The translations under genes were made by a program, and so were the position numbers. Positions 38,798 through 47,529 of a DNA stretch of 64,000 nt are shown here, piece after piece. The notes under the pieces are model-generated. The model saw only the letters and a program-made list of their open reading frames with translations, had not been told where the DNA came from and made no database searches. Numbering within the stretch: the stretch's first letter is position 1; every line of letters begins with the position of its first letter. This DNA is from Primorskyibacter flagellatus (GTDB lineage Bacteria; Pseudomonadota; Alphaproteobacteria; Rhodobacterales; Rhodobacteraceae): contig NZ_FWYD01000006.1 in assembly GCF_900176485.1 (NCBI RefSeq), positions 62,001-126,000 on the forward strand, in the 5' to 3' direction.

Positions 38798-39721
38798 CTA
38801 GTGAGAGGCATGGAAAGGACGGCCAAGGGAGGCAGGCGCCGCATGCGCGCCCCGGGCCGAGATGATCACCAGCACAAGGATGGTAATCAGATAGGGCGAT
38901 GCCGACAAGAGCGCGACAGGCACGTCCGCGCCGGCGGCTTGCAGGTTGAGTTGCAGGACACTGACGCCGCCAAACAGGTAAGCACCCACCGCGACACGAC
39001 CCGGACGCCAGGAGGCAAAGACCACGATAGCCAGCGCGATCCAGCCCGCGCCTGCGGTCATGCCTTCGGTCCATTGCGGCACGCGCACCAGTGACAGGTA
39101 TGCGCCGCCAAGCCCGGCACAGGCACCGCCGAACAGGATGGCCAGAATGCGGATATGCCGGACCTTGTAGCCAAGCGCATGGGCGCTGTCATGCGCCTCG
39201 CCCACCGCGCGCAGGATCAGACCGGCGCGGGTGTATTTCAGAAACGCCCAGACTGCGACCACGAGGGCCACGCTGAAATAGACCATGATGTCATGCGAAA
39301 ACAGCATTCTGCCAAAGATCGGCAGGTCCGACAGAAGCGGGATCTCAACCTTCGGGAAGGGGGGGGCCTTCATCCCCTCATAGGGCTTGCCGATCAGGCT
39401 GGACAGGCCCAGCCCCACCATCATCAGACCCAGCCCGGTGGCGACCTGATTTGACATCAGATACTGCGTGAGCAGCGCAAATGGCAAGCTGAGCAGCGCG
39501 CCCGCCAGGGCCGCCCCGACAAACCCCAATCCCGGTGACGTATTGCTGACGGCAACGGCAAAGCCCACGACGGCGCCGGTGATCATCATCCCTTCGACGC
39601 CCAGATTCAAAACGCCGGATTTCTCGACCACCAATTCGCCGATGGCGGCCAGCAGGATCGGTGTCGCCGACACCATGATAGAGGCGATCAGCAGGACCGG
39701 ATTGATAGAGGACAGATCCAT
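38798..39721 (-). CDS. Nucleoside/purine ABC transporter permease, subunit 2
   Basis: 307 residues from ATG 39721, with about eight to nine membrane segments. The segment LLAAIGELVVEKSGVLNLGV followed by EGMM is the hallmark of the YufQ/NupC-like permease of BMP transporters. The start codon shares its last base with the TGA of the preceding permease gene (TGATG), so translation is coupled. Confidence 0.9.
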   Translation of the reverse strand: MDLSSINPVLLIASIMVSATPILLAAIGELVVEKSGVLNLGVEGMMITGAVVGFAVAVSNTSPGLGFVGAALAGALLSLPFALLTQYLMSNQVATGLGLMMVGLGLSSLIGKPYEGMKAPPFPKVEIPLLSDLPIFGRMLFSHDIMVYFSVALVVAVWAFLKYTRAGLILRAVGEAHDSAHALGYKVRHIRILAILFGGACAGLGGAYLSLVRVPQWTEGMTAGAGWIALAIVVFASWRPGRVAVGAYLFGGVSVLQLNLQAAGADVPVALLSASPYLITILVLVIISARGAHAAPASLGRPFHASH

Positions 39722-40806
39722 CAGGCAACACCTTTCTTGCCAAAGCGTAGCCGGAAGTTGGTGAACACATCCGCCGCGAGCAGGAAAAACAGCATCATGC
39801 CCTGAAACAGCTGGATCGCCGCGCCGGGCAGGCCCAGCATCAGCTGTGCCAGCTCGCCACCGATATAGGTCAGCGCCATCAACAACCCGGCCAGCAGGAT
39901 GCCCACGGGGTGCAGACGCCCCAGAAAGGCGACGATGATCGCGGTAAACCCGTAGCCTGCGTTGAATGATCCGGTAAGCTGTCCGGCAGGGCCGGTGACC
40001 TCGAACAGGCCCGCCGCACCGGCCAGCAGTCCGGCGATGCCAAGGCAGAAGAACACCACCCGCGCCGGCTTGACGCCCGAAAAACGCGCGGCGCGCGGGG
40101 CCTCGCCGGTCAGGCGGATGTTGAACCCCATGATATGGCGGCTCATCAGCAGATAGGCCCCGATCACGGCGATCAGCGCCGTGACGACGCCCCAATGCAG
40201 GCCGGTATTGGCAATCAGCTCGGCATTGAAGGCCGCGTCCCACTGCTTGAAATTGCGCGAGCCGGGAAAACCCATGCCCTCGGGGTTCCGCAACAGGCCC
40301 GACGAGACCGAGATCAGAATGCTTTGCGCCACATATGTCAGCATCAGCGAGACGAGGATTTCATTGGTGCCAAAGCGGGTTTTCAGCACAGCAGGGACCA
40401 TCGCCCAGGCCCAGCCGCCAAGCCCACCGGCCAGAACCATTGCTGGAAATATCAGAAAGCTTTCAGATGGGTAGAAGGCCAATCCCGCCCCCGCGCCACA
40501 GATTGCGCCCATGATGTATTGGCCTTCGGCGCCGATATTCCAGATGCCCGCCTTGAAGCCGATCGACAGGCCAATGGCGATCAGGATCAGCGGACCCGCC
40601 TTGACCAGCAATTGCGGTCGCGAATAGGCCGCGAACTGGTCGTTGAACAGGGGGTCCCAGAAAATCACCTTGATCGCCTCGAACGGTGGCTTTCCAAGGA
40701 TCGCAAACATGATGCCACCGACGATCATCGTCAGGAACACGGCAATGATTGGCGACAGCACCATCCAAAGCTGCGATGGCTGTGGTCGCTTCTCCAGCCT
40801 CAGCAT
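39721..40806 (-). CDS. Nucleoside/purine ABC transporter permease, subunit 1
   Basis: 361 residues. There is an N-terminal helix (about 15-35) and then multiple membrane segments. The motif FKAGIWNIGAEGQYIMGAI (near 84-102) is diagnostic of the YufP/NupB-like permease. It heterodimerises with the downstream permease. It starts 51 bases after the ATPase stop. Confidence 0.9.
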   Translation of the reverse strand: MLRLEKRPQPSQLWMVLSPIIAVFLTMIVGGIMFAILGKPPFEAIKVIFWDPLFNDQFAAYSRPQLLVKAGPLILIAIGLSIGFKAGIWNIGAEGQYIMGAICGAGAGLAFYPSESFLIFPAMVLAGGLGGWAWAMVPAVLKTRFGTNEILVSLMLTYVAQSILISVSSGLLRNPEGMGFPGSRNFKQWDAAFNAELIANTGLHWGVVTALIAVIGAYLLMSRHIMGFNIRLTGEAPRAARFSGVKPARVVFFCLGIAGLLAGAAGLFEVTGPAGQLTGSFNAGYGFTAIIVAFLGRLHPVGILLAGLLMALTYIGGELAQLMLGLPGAAIQLFQGMMLFFLLAADVFTNFRLRFGKKGVA

Positions 40807-40857
40807 CTGTGGCCTGTGCGCATTCGCGTGGACTCCCTCATGCCGGTTTGCGGATGG

Positions 40858-42381
40858 TTACGCGTCAACATGGGCCACCTCCATATCATGCGCGCCGCCC
40901 ATCATCAGCCCGATCTCTTCCACCGTCAGCCCGTCAACCGGGCGCAAGTCCGACAGGCGGCCTTCGTTAAGCGCGCCAAAGCGGTCGCTGACCTCCATCA
41001 GCTCGTCCAGATCCTGGCTGATGACCACCAGTGCGGCCCCGTTGGCGGCAAGGTTCAAAAGCGCCTGCCGGATGGCCGCAGCGGCGGCGGCATCGACGCC
41101 CCATGTAGGTTGGTTCACGATCAGCACCTCAGGCGATTGCAGTACCTCGCGGCCAATGACGAACTTCTGCAAATTGCCGCCCGATAGTGCCCGCGCCGCT
41201 GTGCCCGATCCGGGGGTGCGGACGTCGAAGGTGCGAATGACGTCTTCGGCAAAACCCTTGGACTTGGGCCAGTTGATAAAGCCGCCAGACAGCAGCCCCA
41301 TGCGGTCCGCGCCGGTCAGAACGGCGTTCTCGACCAGGCTCATATCCGGGGCGGCGGCGTGGCCCAGCCGTTCTTCGGGGCCGCTGAGCACGCCAAGCGC
41401 GCGGCGTTCCGTCGGTCCCATATTGCCAATCGGTTGATCGCGCAGCCGGATGACATCGGCCCCGGTGGTGCGTTCGCCCGACAGGGCCGCCAGCAATTCA
41501 TCCTGACCGTTGCCCGCCACCCCGCCAAGGCCCAGCACCTCGCCCGCGCGGACCTGAAAGCTTATTTCGCGCAGCGGCGTGCCAAAGGCACCGGGGGCGG
41601 GCAGGGACAGACCGCGCACATCCAGCATCACCTCGCCCAATGGCCTGTCGGCTTTTTGCGGCGTCTCGAAACTGGCACCCACCATCATCTCGGCCAGCTC
41701 ACGCGCCGAAGCCTCGGCCGGGGTGCAGGTCGCCACCTTTTTGCCGAGCCGCAGGATGGTGGCGTGGTCGCACAGGCTGCGGATCTCTTCCAGCTTGTGG
41801 CTGATATACAGGATTGCCGTGCCCTCGGAGGCCAGTTTTCGGAGGGTTTCGAACAGGATCTCCACCTCTTGCGGCGTCAGGACAGACGTCGGCTCGTCCA
41901 TGATCAGCAGTTTGGGATCCTGTAGCAGGCAGCGAATGATCTCGACCCGCTGGCGTTCTCCGGCGGACAGCGTACCGACGGTGCGTCCGGGGTCCAGCGG
42001 CAAGCCGTAGGTTTCCGAAACCTCGCGGATCTGCCGTGCCAGATCACGCGGTTTTGGCGGGTTTTCCATACCTAGCGCCACGTTTTCGGCAACGCTGAGC
42101 GCATCGAACAGCGAAAAATGCTGAAAAACCATCGCCACGCCTGCGGCCCGCGCGGCGCGCGGCTCTGCCGGTTCAAACGCCGCGCCGCGCAGCGTCATCG
42201 TGCCGCTGTCGGGTTTGACCAGCCCGTAGATCATCTTGACCAGCGTCGACTTGCCCGCGCCGTTTTCACCCAGCAGCGCATGGATCTCGCCTTCGCGGAT
42301 GTCGAAGGACACATCGTCATTGGCCACCACGCCGGGATAGGCCTTTGTCAGACCTTCTAGCCCGAGAAGCACGTCATTCAT
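40858..42381 (-). CDS. Nucleoside/purine ABC transporter ATP-binding protein, two NBDs
   Basis: 507 residues from ATG 42381, with two nucleotide-binding domains in one chain. NBD1 has Walker A GENGAGKST, signature LSAGERQRVEI and Walker B LLIMDEPTS. NBD2 has a degenerate Walker A (GVAGNGQDEL) but an intact signature (LSGGNLQKFVIGRE), as in the sugar/nucleoside importers of this class. The ATG overlaps the xdhC stop by four bases, tying the transporter to purine oxidation. The frame is open upstream to 42630, but that part lies inside xdhC. Confidence 0.93.
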   Translation of the reverse strand: MNDVLLGLEGLTKAYPGVVANDDVSFDIREGEIHALLGENGAGKSTLVKMIYGLVKPDSGTMTLRGAAFEPAEPRAARAAGVAMVFQHFSLFDALSVAENVALGMENPPKPRDLARQIREVSETYGLPLDPGRTVGTLSAGERQRVEIIRCLLQDPKLLIMDEPTSVLTPQEVEILFETLRKLASEGTAILYISHKLEEIRSLCDHATILRLGKKVATCTPAEASARELAEMMVGASFETPQKADRPLGEVMLDVRGLSLPAPGAFGTPLREISFQVRAGEVLGLGGVAGNGQDELLAALSGERTTGADVIRLRDQPIGNMGPTERRALGVLSGPEERLGHAAAPDMSLVENAVLTGADRMGLLSGGFINWPKSKGFAEDVIRTFDVRTPGSGTAARALSGGNLQKFVIGREVLQSPEVLIVNQPTWGVDAAAAAAIRQALLNLAANGAALVVISQDLDELMEVSDRFGALNEGRLSDLRPVDGLTVEEIGLMMGGAHDMEVAHVDA

Positions 42382-43322
42382 GCACAATTGTCCTTTACGC
42401 CGCTGCGGCACGCTGTTGCTGTGTCGCGCGCCAGTATGGCCGCTGCGACGCCGACCGCAATCGCCTGCGGATGTTTCCCCAACGTCGTGTCGCCAATCGG
42501 GCAATCTATGCGCGAAATTGAGGCTTTTGCATGGCCCAATGCCGCCAGACGGCTGCGAAACCGCGCCCATTTCGTGGCAGAGCCGATCAGCCCCGCGCTG
42601 GCGAATCCGTGGCCAAGCAGACGGTGGCACAGTTCCAGGTCCAGCGCGTGCGAGAAGGTCAGAATCAGGTGATGGGCGTCTTTCGGGGCGTGGGGCACCA
42701 GCAGTTCAGGTTTTGCGGCGGGCAATATTTCGACACTGGCGGGCACGTTATCGGGAAAGCGTTCCGGTCCTGTGTCCACCCAGGTGATCGCCATGCCGGG
42801 CAGAGGGGCCAGAACCTGCGTCAGCGCGCGGCCAACATGGCCTGCGCCCCAGATCCACAGCCGGATTTGTGGCCGGACAACCGGCTCGATCAGCCAACCG
42901 TCAAGGCGTTGCACCTCTGGTTGGCGTCCTTGGCTGCGGGCCGCTGCCAGCAGGTGTCGGACCGAGAGGGGTATCTCGCCGGGACCGCGTGCAATGACAT
43001 CGTCGCTAAGCGTGTCCACGCGGACCATATCGTAAATCTCGGTCCGCAGAACGGTTGCGCCGCCGCAGCATTGTCCAAGCGATGGGCCAAGCGCGTGACG
43101 CACCTCATTGTCGCCGCCCGTTTCCAGCATCGCGCGGGCTTCTTTTGCGGCGCGGTATTCCAACTCTCCGCCGCCGATGGTCCCGGATTGCCCATCAGTC
43201 CAGACAAGCATCGCCGCGCCCTGTTCGCGGGGCGTCGATCCGGCAGTATCGGCCACGACCACCCGCGCGACGCTGCCATGCGACGTTACCGCGTTTCGCA
43301 ATCCGTGCAGGTCAAACGCCAT
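42378..43322 (-). CDS. xdhC: Xanthine dehydrogenase accessory protein XdhC
   Basis: 314 residues from ATG 43322, overlapping the xdhB stop. The conserved ADTAGSTPREQGAAMLV segment and the GGELEYRAA and SLGQCCGG motifs are those of XdhC. XdhC binds molybdenum cofactor, helps sulfurate it and inserts it into the large subunit. The C-terminal half has a Rossmann-like region (LWIWGAGHVGRAL). It lies third in xdhABC. Confidence 0.93.
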   Translation of the reverse strand: MAFDLHGLRNAVTSHGSVARVVVADTAGSTPREQGAAMLVWTDGQSGTIGGGELEYRAAKEARAMLETGGDNEVRHALGPSLGQCCGGATVLRTEIYDMVRVDTLSDDVIARGPGEIPLSVRHLLAAARSQGRQPEVQRLDGWLIEPVVRPQIRLWIWGAGHVGRALTQVLAPLPGMAITWVDTGPERFPDNVPASVEILPAAKPELLVPHAPKDAHHLILTFSHALDLELCHRLLGHGFASAGLIGSATKWARFRSRLAALGHAKASISRIDCPIGDTTLGKHPQAIAVGVAAAILARDTATACRSGVKDNCA

Positions 43323-45738
43323 CACGGACCCTTTGCACCGCCGCAAGCACCCGTTCGGGTGTTGCTGGTGCGTCCAGCGCCGGATAGGCCGTTCCGCAGG
43401 CTGCCACCGCGTCTGAAAGCGCCATCAGAGCGGAAATTCCCAGCATCAAGGGGGGCTCGCCCACGGCCTTGGAGCGGTAGATCGTGTCCTCGCGGTTGTC
43501 GCCGTCCCAAAGTGCTACGTTGAAAACCTCGGGCAAATCGCCCGCTGCCGGGATCTTGTAGGTCGATGGCGCATGGGTGCGCAGTCGGCCCTTGTCATCC
43601 CAGACCAGCTCTTCCGTGGTCAGCCATCCTGCGCCCTGCACATAGCCGCCCTCGATCTGGCCTATGTCGATGGCCGGGTTCAGCGAGGCACCGCAATCGT
43701 GCAAAATATCGGCGCGCAGGATGCGGTATTCGCCAGTGAAAGTGTCGATCACCACCTCGCTGACCGCCACCCCATAGGCAAAGTAGAAGAACGGGCGCCC
43801 CTGACCTTTGATCCGGTCCCATTGCACCTTGGGCGTCTTGTAGAACCCCGTGGCGGACAGGCTGATCCGTGCCTCATAGGACAGCATGACGGCGTCTTCG
43901 AAGGCATAGGATTCCTCTGCAACGAACACGCGCCCATCGGCAAAGCGCACCTTTTCGACGGGCACCTGATGCAATCCGCCCAGATGGGCCGCGATGCGCC
44001 CGGCAATTTCGTCACAGGCGGCCTTGACCGCCATGCCGTTCAGATCAGACCCGGACGAGGCCGCAGTGGCCGAGGTATTGGGGACCTTGCCGGTATCGGT
44101 CGCGGTGATCTTCACCGCTTCCAGCGGGATGCCAAATCGTGCGGCGGCGACCTGCGCCACCTTCTGGAACAGCCCCTGGCCCATCTCTGTGCCGCCATGG
44201 TTCAGATGAACAGAGCCGTCCTGATAGACATGCACCAACGCGCCCGCTTGATTGAGATGCGTGAGCGTGAAGGAAATCCCGAACTTCACCGGCGTCATTG
44301 CGATGCCACGCTTCAGTACGTCATTCTGGGCGTTCCATTCCGCGACACGCGCCCGCCGCTGGTTATAGTCAGAGCTTTCCAGCAGCGCGTCGGTCATCTT
44401 ATGCAGAATGAAATCCTCGACCGGTTGGCCATATGGGGTGGTTTGATGCCCCCCCGGATCTGGGGCCACGCCGTTTTGTGCGACTGCCCCGACAGCGCCG
44501 CGGGATGCGACATCCACATCCGCGTTTTCCGGTTTGGGGAGGTTTTCAGGGGGGCTTGTCTCTGGCTCAGTCGGGCCGGTCTTACCCGCGTCGGAATTCG
44601 CTGCATAGTAGTTCCGTTGACGGATCTGCGCCGGGTCGAGTCCCAGATCATGCGAGACGTGATCCATGACACGCTCTATCCCCACCATGCCCTGCGGCCC
44701 CCCAAAGCCGCGAAAGGCGGTGGCGGATTGGGTATTGGTGCGCAAACGGTGGCTTTCGATCCGGGCGGCGGGCAGATTATAGGCGTTGTCGGCATGCAGC
44801 ATCGCCCGGTCAGCGACGGGCAATGACAAGTCCTGCGCCCAGCCACAGCGGGTGTATTGCAGGAACTCCACACCGGTCAGAACGCCGTCCTCGTCAAAGC
44901 CCGCGCGATAGTCGATGCGGAAATCGTGACGCTTGCCGGTGATGGTCATGTCGTCATCGCGGTCATAGCGCATCTTGCAGGGCTTGCCGGTCAGGCGCGC
45001 GGCCACGGCGCAGGCAACGGCGAGCGCGTTGCCCTGGCTTTCCTTGCCGCCAAATCCGCCGCCCATACGGCGGGTTTCCACCCGTACGGCATGCATGGGC
45101 TTTCCGATGGCCTCGGCCACCTTGTGCTGGATTTCGGTCGGATGCTGGGTGGAACTCATCACCAGCATGTCGCCGCTTTCCTGCGGCCAGGCCATGGCGG
45201 CCTGACCTTCAAGGTAGAAATGCTCTTGCCCGCCCATCTCGATCCGGCCCTCGACGCGGTGCGGGGCGCTATCGATTGCCTCTTCGGCGTCGCCCTTTTC
45301 CCAGATCCGCGGACCTTCCTCGAAACGCGCATCGGCGTCCAAAGCGTCTTCGATGGTCAGGATGGCGTCTCGTTCCTGATAGTCGATTTGAGCCAAACGA
45401 GCGGCCTTGCGGGCTGCAAGATGGCTGGTCGCCACGACCATGAAGATCGGCTGGCCGACGTAATGCACCGATTTGCCGGAAAGCAGCGGCTCGTCATGGA
45501 TAGAGGGAGACACATCGTTGTCAAAGGGCAGATCGCCTGCTTCGAGCACCGCCACCACGCCGGAGGCGCTGCGCACCGCGGCAAGATCAATCGCGGTAAT
45601 GCGGCCAGAGGCAATTTCCGACAGGCCAAAAGCAAGGTGCAGCGTGCCGACCGGGCTGGGAATGTCGTCTATATAGCGCGCCGTGCCCTGAACATGCAGC
45701 GCGGCGGAATCGTGGGGCAGAGGTTTGGTCACACTCAT
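43312..45738 (-). CDS. xdhB: Xanthine dehydrogenase, molybdopterin-binding subunit
   Basis: 808 residues. The aldehyde-oxidase/xanthine-dehydrogenase fold is clear: [10 protein letters not shown] near the start, GGFGGKESQ (Moco-binding), [11 protein letters not shown] with the substrate arginine, and [11 protein letters not shown] at the end, with the catalytic Glu region. The enzyme oxidises hypoxanthine and xanthine to urate. About 48 residues near 380-428, rich in Pro/Glu/Asp/Ala, lie between NYYAANS and [10 protein letters not shown] and look like an added segment. It overlaps xdhA and xdhC by short ATGA junctions. Confidence 0.95.
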   Translation of the reverse strand: MSVTKPLPHDSAALHVQGTARYIDDIPSPVGTLHLAFGLSEIASGRITAIDLAAVRSASGVVAVLEAGDLPFDNDVSPSIHDEPLLSGKSVHYVGQPIFMVVATSHLAARKAARLAQIDYQERDAILTIEDALDADARFEEGPRIWEKGDAEEAIDSAPHRVEGRIEMGGQEHFYLEGQAAMAWPQESGDMLVMSSTQHPTEIQHKVAEAIGKPMHAVRVETRRMGGGFGGKESQGNALAVACAVAARLTGKPCKMRYDRDDDMTITGKRHDFRIDYRAGFDEDGVLTGVEFLQYTRCGWAQDLSLPVADRAMLHADNAYNLPAARIESHRLRTNTQSATAFRGFGGPQGMVGIERVMDHVSHDLGLDPAQIRQRNYYAANSDAGKTGPTEPETSPPENLPKPENADVDVASRGAVGAVAQNGVAPDPGGHQTTPYGQPVEDFILHKMTDALLESSDYNQRRARVAEWNAQNDVLKRGIAMTPVKFGISFTLTHLNQAGALVHVYQDGSVHLNHGGTEMGQGLFQKVAQVAAARFGIPLEAVKITATDTGKVPNTSATAASSGSDLNGMAVKAACDEIAGRIAAHLGGLHQVPVEKVRFADGRVFVAEESYAFEDAVMLSYEARISLSATGFYKTPKVQWDRIKGQGRPFFYFAYGVAVSEVVIDTFTGEYRILRADILHDCGASLNPAIDIGQIEGGYVQGAGWLTTEELVWDDKGRLRTHAPSTYKIPAAGDLPEVFNVALWDGDNREDTIYRSKAVGEPPLMLGISALMALSDAVAACGTAYPALDAPATPERVLAAVQRVRDGV

Positions 45739-47156
45739 GGCGTCACCTCAGAGATTGTGCAAAGGCCGGATGCATCCTCCAGAAAATATCGCAGGATCAT
45801 GTTGCGCGCGGCATCCAGCCTGTAGGCGGCGCTGGCGCGCATGTCGGACATCGGCTCGAAATCATTGTCCAGTTCCGGCATTGCGTCGACAACCGCCTCG
45901 CGGGTCCAAGGTTGTCCGATAAGGGCGGTTTCCAGCGCAGCGGCCCGTTTCGGAGTGCCGGCCATGCCCCCGAAAGCAATACGCGCGTCGGTGACGGTCT
46001 GGTCCTCTATGGTGAGGCTGAAACAGCCACAGACAGCCGAGATGTCCTGATCGAACCGTTTCGACAGTTTGTAGCATTTCAGCCGGTCGGGTTGGCGCGG
46101 AATGCTGACGGCCTCGACAAATTCGGACTCGGCGCGGTCCTGTTTGCCGTAATCCAGAAAGAACGCCTCGATGGGCAGGTCGCGGCGCGTGTCGCCCCGG
46201 CGAAGATGCAGCGTCGCGTCAAGCGCGATCAGCGCCGGCGGGTTGTCCCCGATGGGCGAGCCATTGGCGATATTGCCGCCGATGGTCGCTGCCGCCCGGA
46301 CCTGGGCAGAGCCGTAGCGGCGGATCATCGCGGCATAGGAGGGGTGGTGGTCCTCCATTAACGTCAGAACGCGGTCCATGGTGACGGCGGCGCCGATGCG
46401 GAGGGTGTCATCGGTGATGTCGATGTCTTGCAGATCGCGGCAAAGATGCAGGAAGGCCGTGCGCGGCAGTTCGCGCAGCTGTTTCGTGACCCAGAGACCG
46501 ACATCTGTGGCACCAGCGATCAGCGTGGTTTCGGGATGTTCCAGCAAAAGGGCGGCGAGCGCGTCGGAGGACCCCGGCAGAGCCGCGGCCGCCTCCGCGC
46601 TCGCGTCGGGCTGATCGCCCTCCGGCGCGGGGGAGGATGTGTCGGACCCAGTATCGGCCAGCGCGTAGTCCCGATCTGTCTTGAGCCATGCGGGTTTTGC
46701 CTGAGCCTCGGCCGCTTTTGCGGCGCGCAGGATGGGGGCATAGCCGGTGCAGCGACACAGGTTGCCTGCAAGCGCGGTTGCGTGATCGGTCTCTTCATTG
46801 GCATGGCTGGTCGCCATTGCGACCACAAAGCCCGGCGTACAGAAGCCGCACTGGCTGCCGTGATGGTCGACCATCGATTGTTGCACCGGGTGCAGCACGC
46901 CATCCGTGGCCAGCCCTTCGACCGTGCGCACAGCCTTGCCATGCAATTGCGGCAAAAGAAGGATGCAGGCATTGAGCGCATGCGTGCCCCGATCATCCGT
47001 GACCATGACGGTGCAGGCACCGCAATCGCCTTCGTTGCAGCCTTCCTTTGTGCCGGTGAGATGCTGGCTCTCGCGCAGCCAATCCAGGAATGTGGCCGTC
47101 GCGGGCACCGCCGGGGCGGACACGGTCTCTCCGTTCAGAAGAAACGTGATGTTCAT
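45735..47156 (-). CDS. xdhA: Xanthine dehydrogenase, FeS/FAD subunit
   Basis: 473 residues from ATG 47156. The 2Fe-2S ferredoxin domain ([13 protein letters not shown] near 38-50) is followed by the second 2Fe-2S domain ([15 protein letters not shown], then [11 protein letters not shown]). A linker rich in Pro/Asp/Ala (about 170-205) leads to the FAD domain ([16 protein letters not shown] and [14 protein letters not shown]). It passes electrons from molybdenum to NAD+. It is the first gene of the operon; a TATAAT lies about 85 bases upstream. Confidence 0.95.
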   Translation of the reverse strand: MNITFLLNGETVSAPAVPATATFLDWLRESQHLTGTKEGCNEGDCGACTVMVTDDRGTHALNACILLLPQLHGKAVRTVEGLATDGVLHPVQQSMVDHHGSQCGFCTPGFVVAMATSHANEETDHATALAGNLCRCTGYAPILRAAKAAEAQAKPAWLKTDRDYALADTGSDTSSPAPEGDQPDASAEAAAALPGSSDALAALLLEHPETTLIAGATDVGLWVTKQLRELPRTAFLHLCRDLQDIDITDDTLRIGAAVTMDRVLTLMEDHHPSYAAMIRRYGSAQVRAAATIGGNIANGSPIGDNPPALIALDATLHLRRGDTRRDLPIEAFFLDYGKQDRAESEFVEAVSIPRQPDRLKCYKLSKRFDQDISAVCGCFSLTIEDQTVTDARIAFGGMAGTPKRAAALETALIGQPWTREAVVDAMPELDNDFEPMSDMRASAAYRLDAARNMILRYFLEDASGLCTISEVTP

Positions 47157-47240
47157 TTTGAAAACCTGCCGCCTTACCCTGATGCCCCCATGAAGCGCGC
47201 CCTCGATGCGGCGTAGAAGGTGCGTGGGCCTGATTGTTTC

Positions 47241-47246
47241 ATTATA
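47241..47246 (-). promoter_or_regulatory. Candidate -10 box of the xdhA operon
   Basis: On the minus strand the sequence is a perfect TATAAT, placing the transcription start about 75-80 bases before the xdhA ATG. No good -35 box stands at 16-18 bases, which would fit an activator-dependent promoter. This is inference from one hexamer. Confidence 0.4.
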
Positions 47247-47396
47247 CAGGCTAGTCAGGAGGAAATCGGCTTGGCAAGGAAAAAGTGGCGACAACTGCGG
47301 AGAAGCCGGACAACTACCATGTTTGTATGAGGTCGCCGTTCAGAAAATGCAGAGGTGTTTGGAGAGGAGTCATTACAAAGATCAAGTCTTGGCCGC

Positions 47397-47423
47397 AATC
47401 CTATGCAGAAATTGCATAGGATT
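47397..47423. promoter_or_regulatory. Palindromic operator-like site between xdhA and dnaE
   Basis: Perfect 11-base arms AATCCTATGCA and TGCATAGGATT enclose GAAAT. There is no T tract or GC-rich stem, so it is not a terminator. It has the form of a binding site for a dimeric regulator. It lies 240 bases from xdhA and 106 from dnaE. The regulator is not encoded nearby. Confidence 0.6.
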
Positions 47424-47529
47424 CAGTTAGCTTAACGAAACGGAAAACCTGTCGCTTGGCTTTATCACAATGACAGCGGGTCTGGGATTTGGGGTTTCCG
47501 CCACGCGCGCCGCCCCATATCGTGCCCCC

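Larger units (their letters stand above)
47157..47529. other. Divergent control region of the xdh operon and dnaE
   Basis: 373 bases with a candidate xdhA promoter (TATAAT on the minus strand) and an 11-base-arm palindrome (both listed separately). It is AT-richer than its flanks. A frame start at 47470 precedes the chosen dnaE ATG but is not needed. No gene is seen. Confidence 0.5.
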
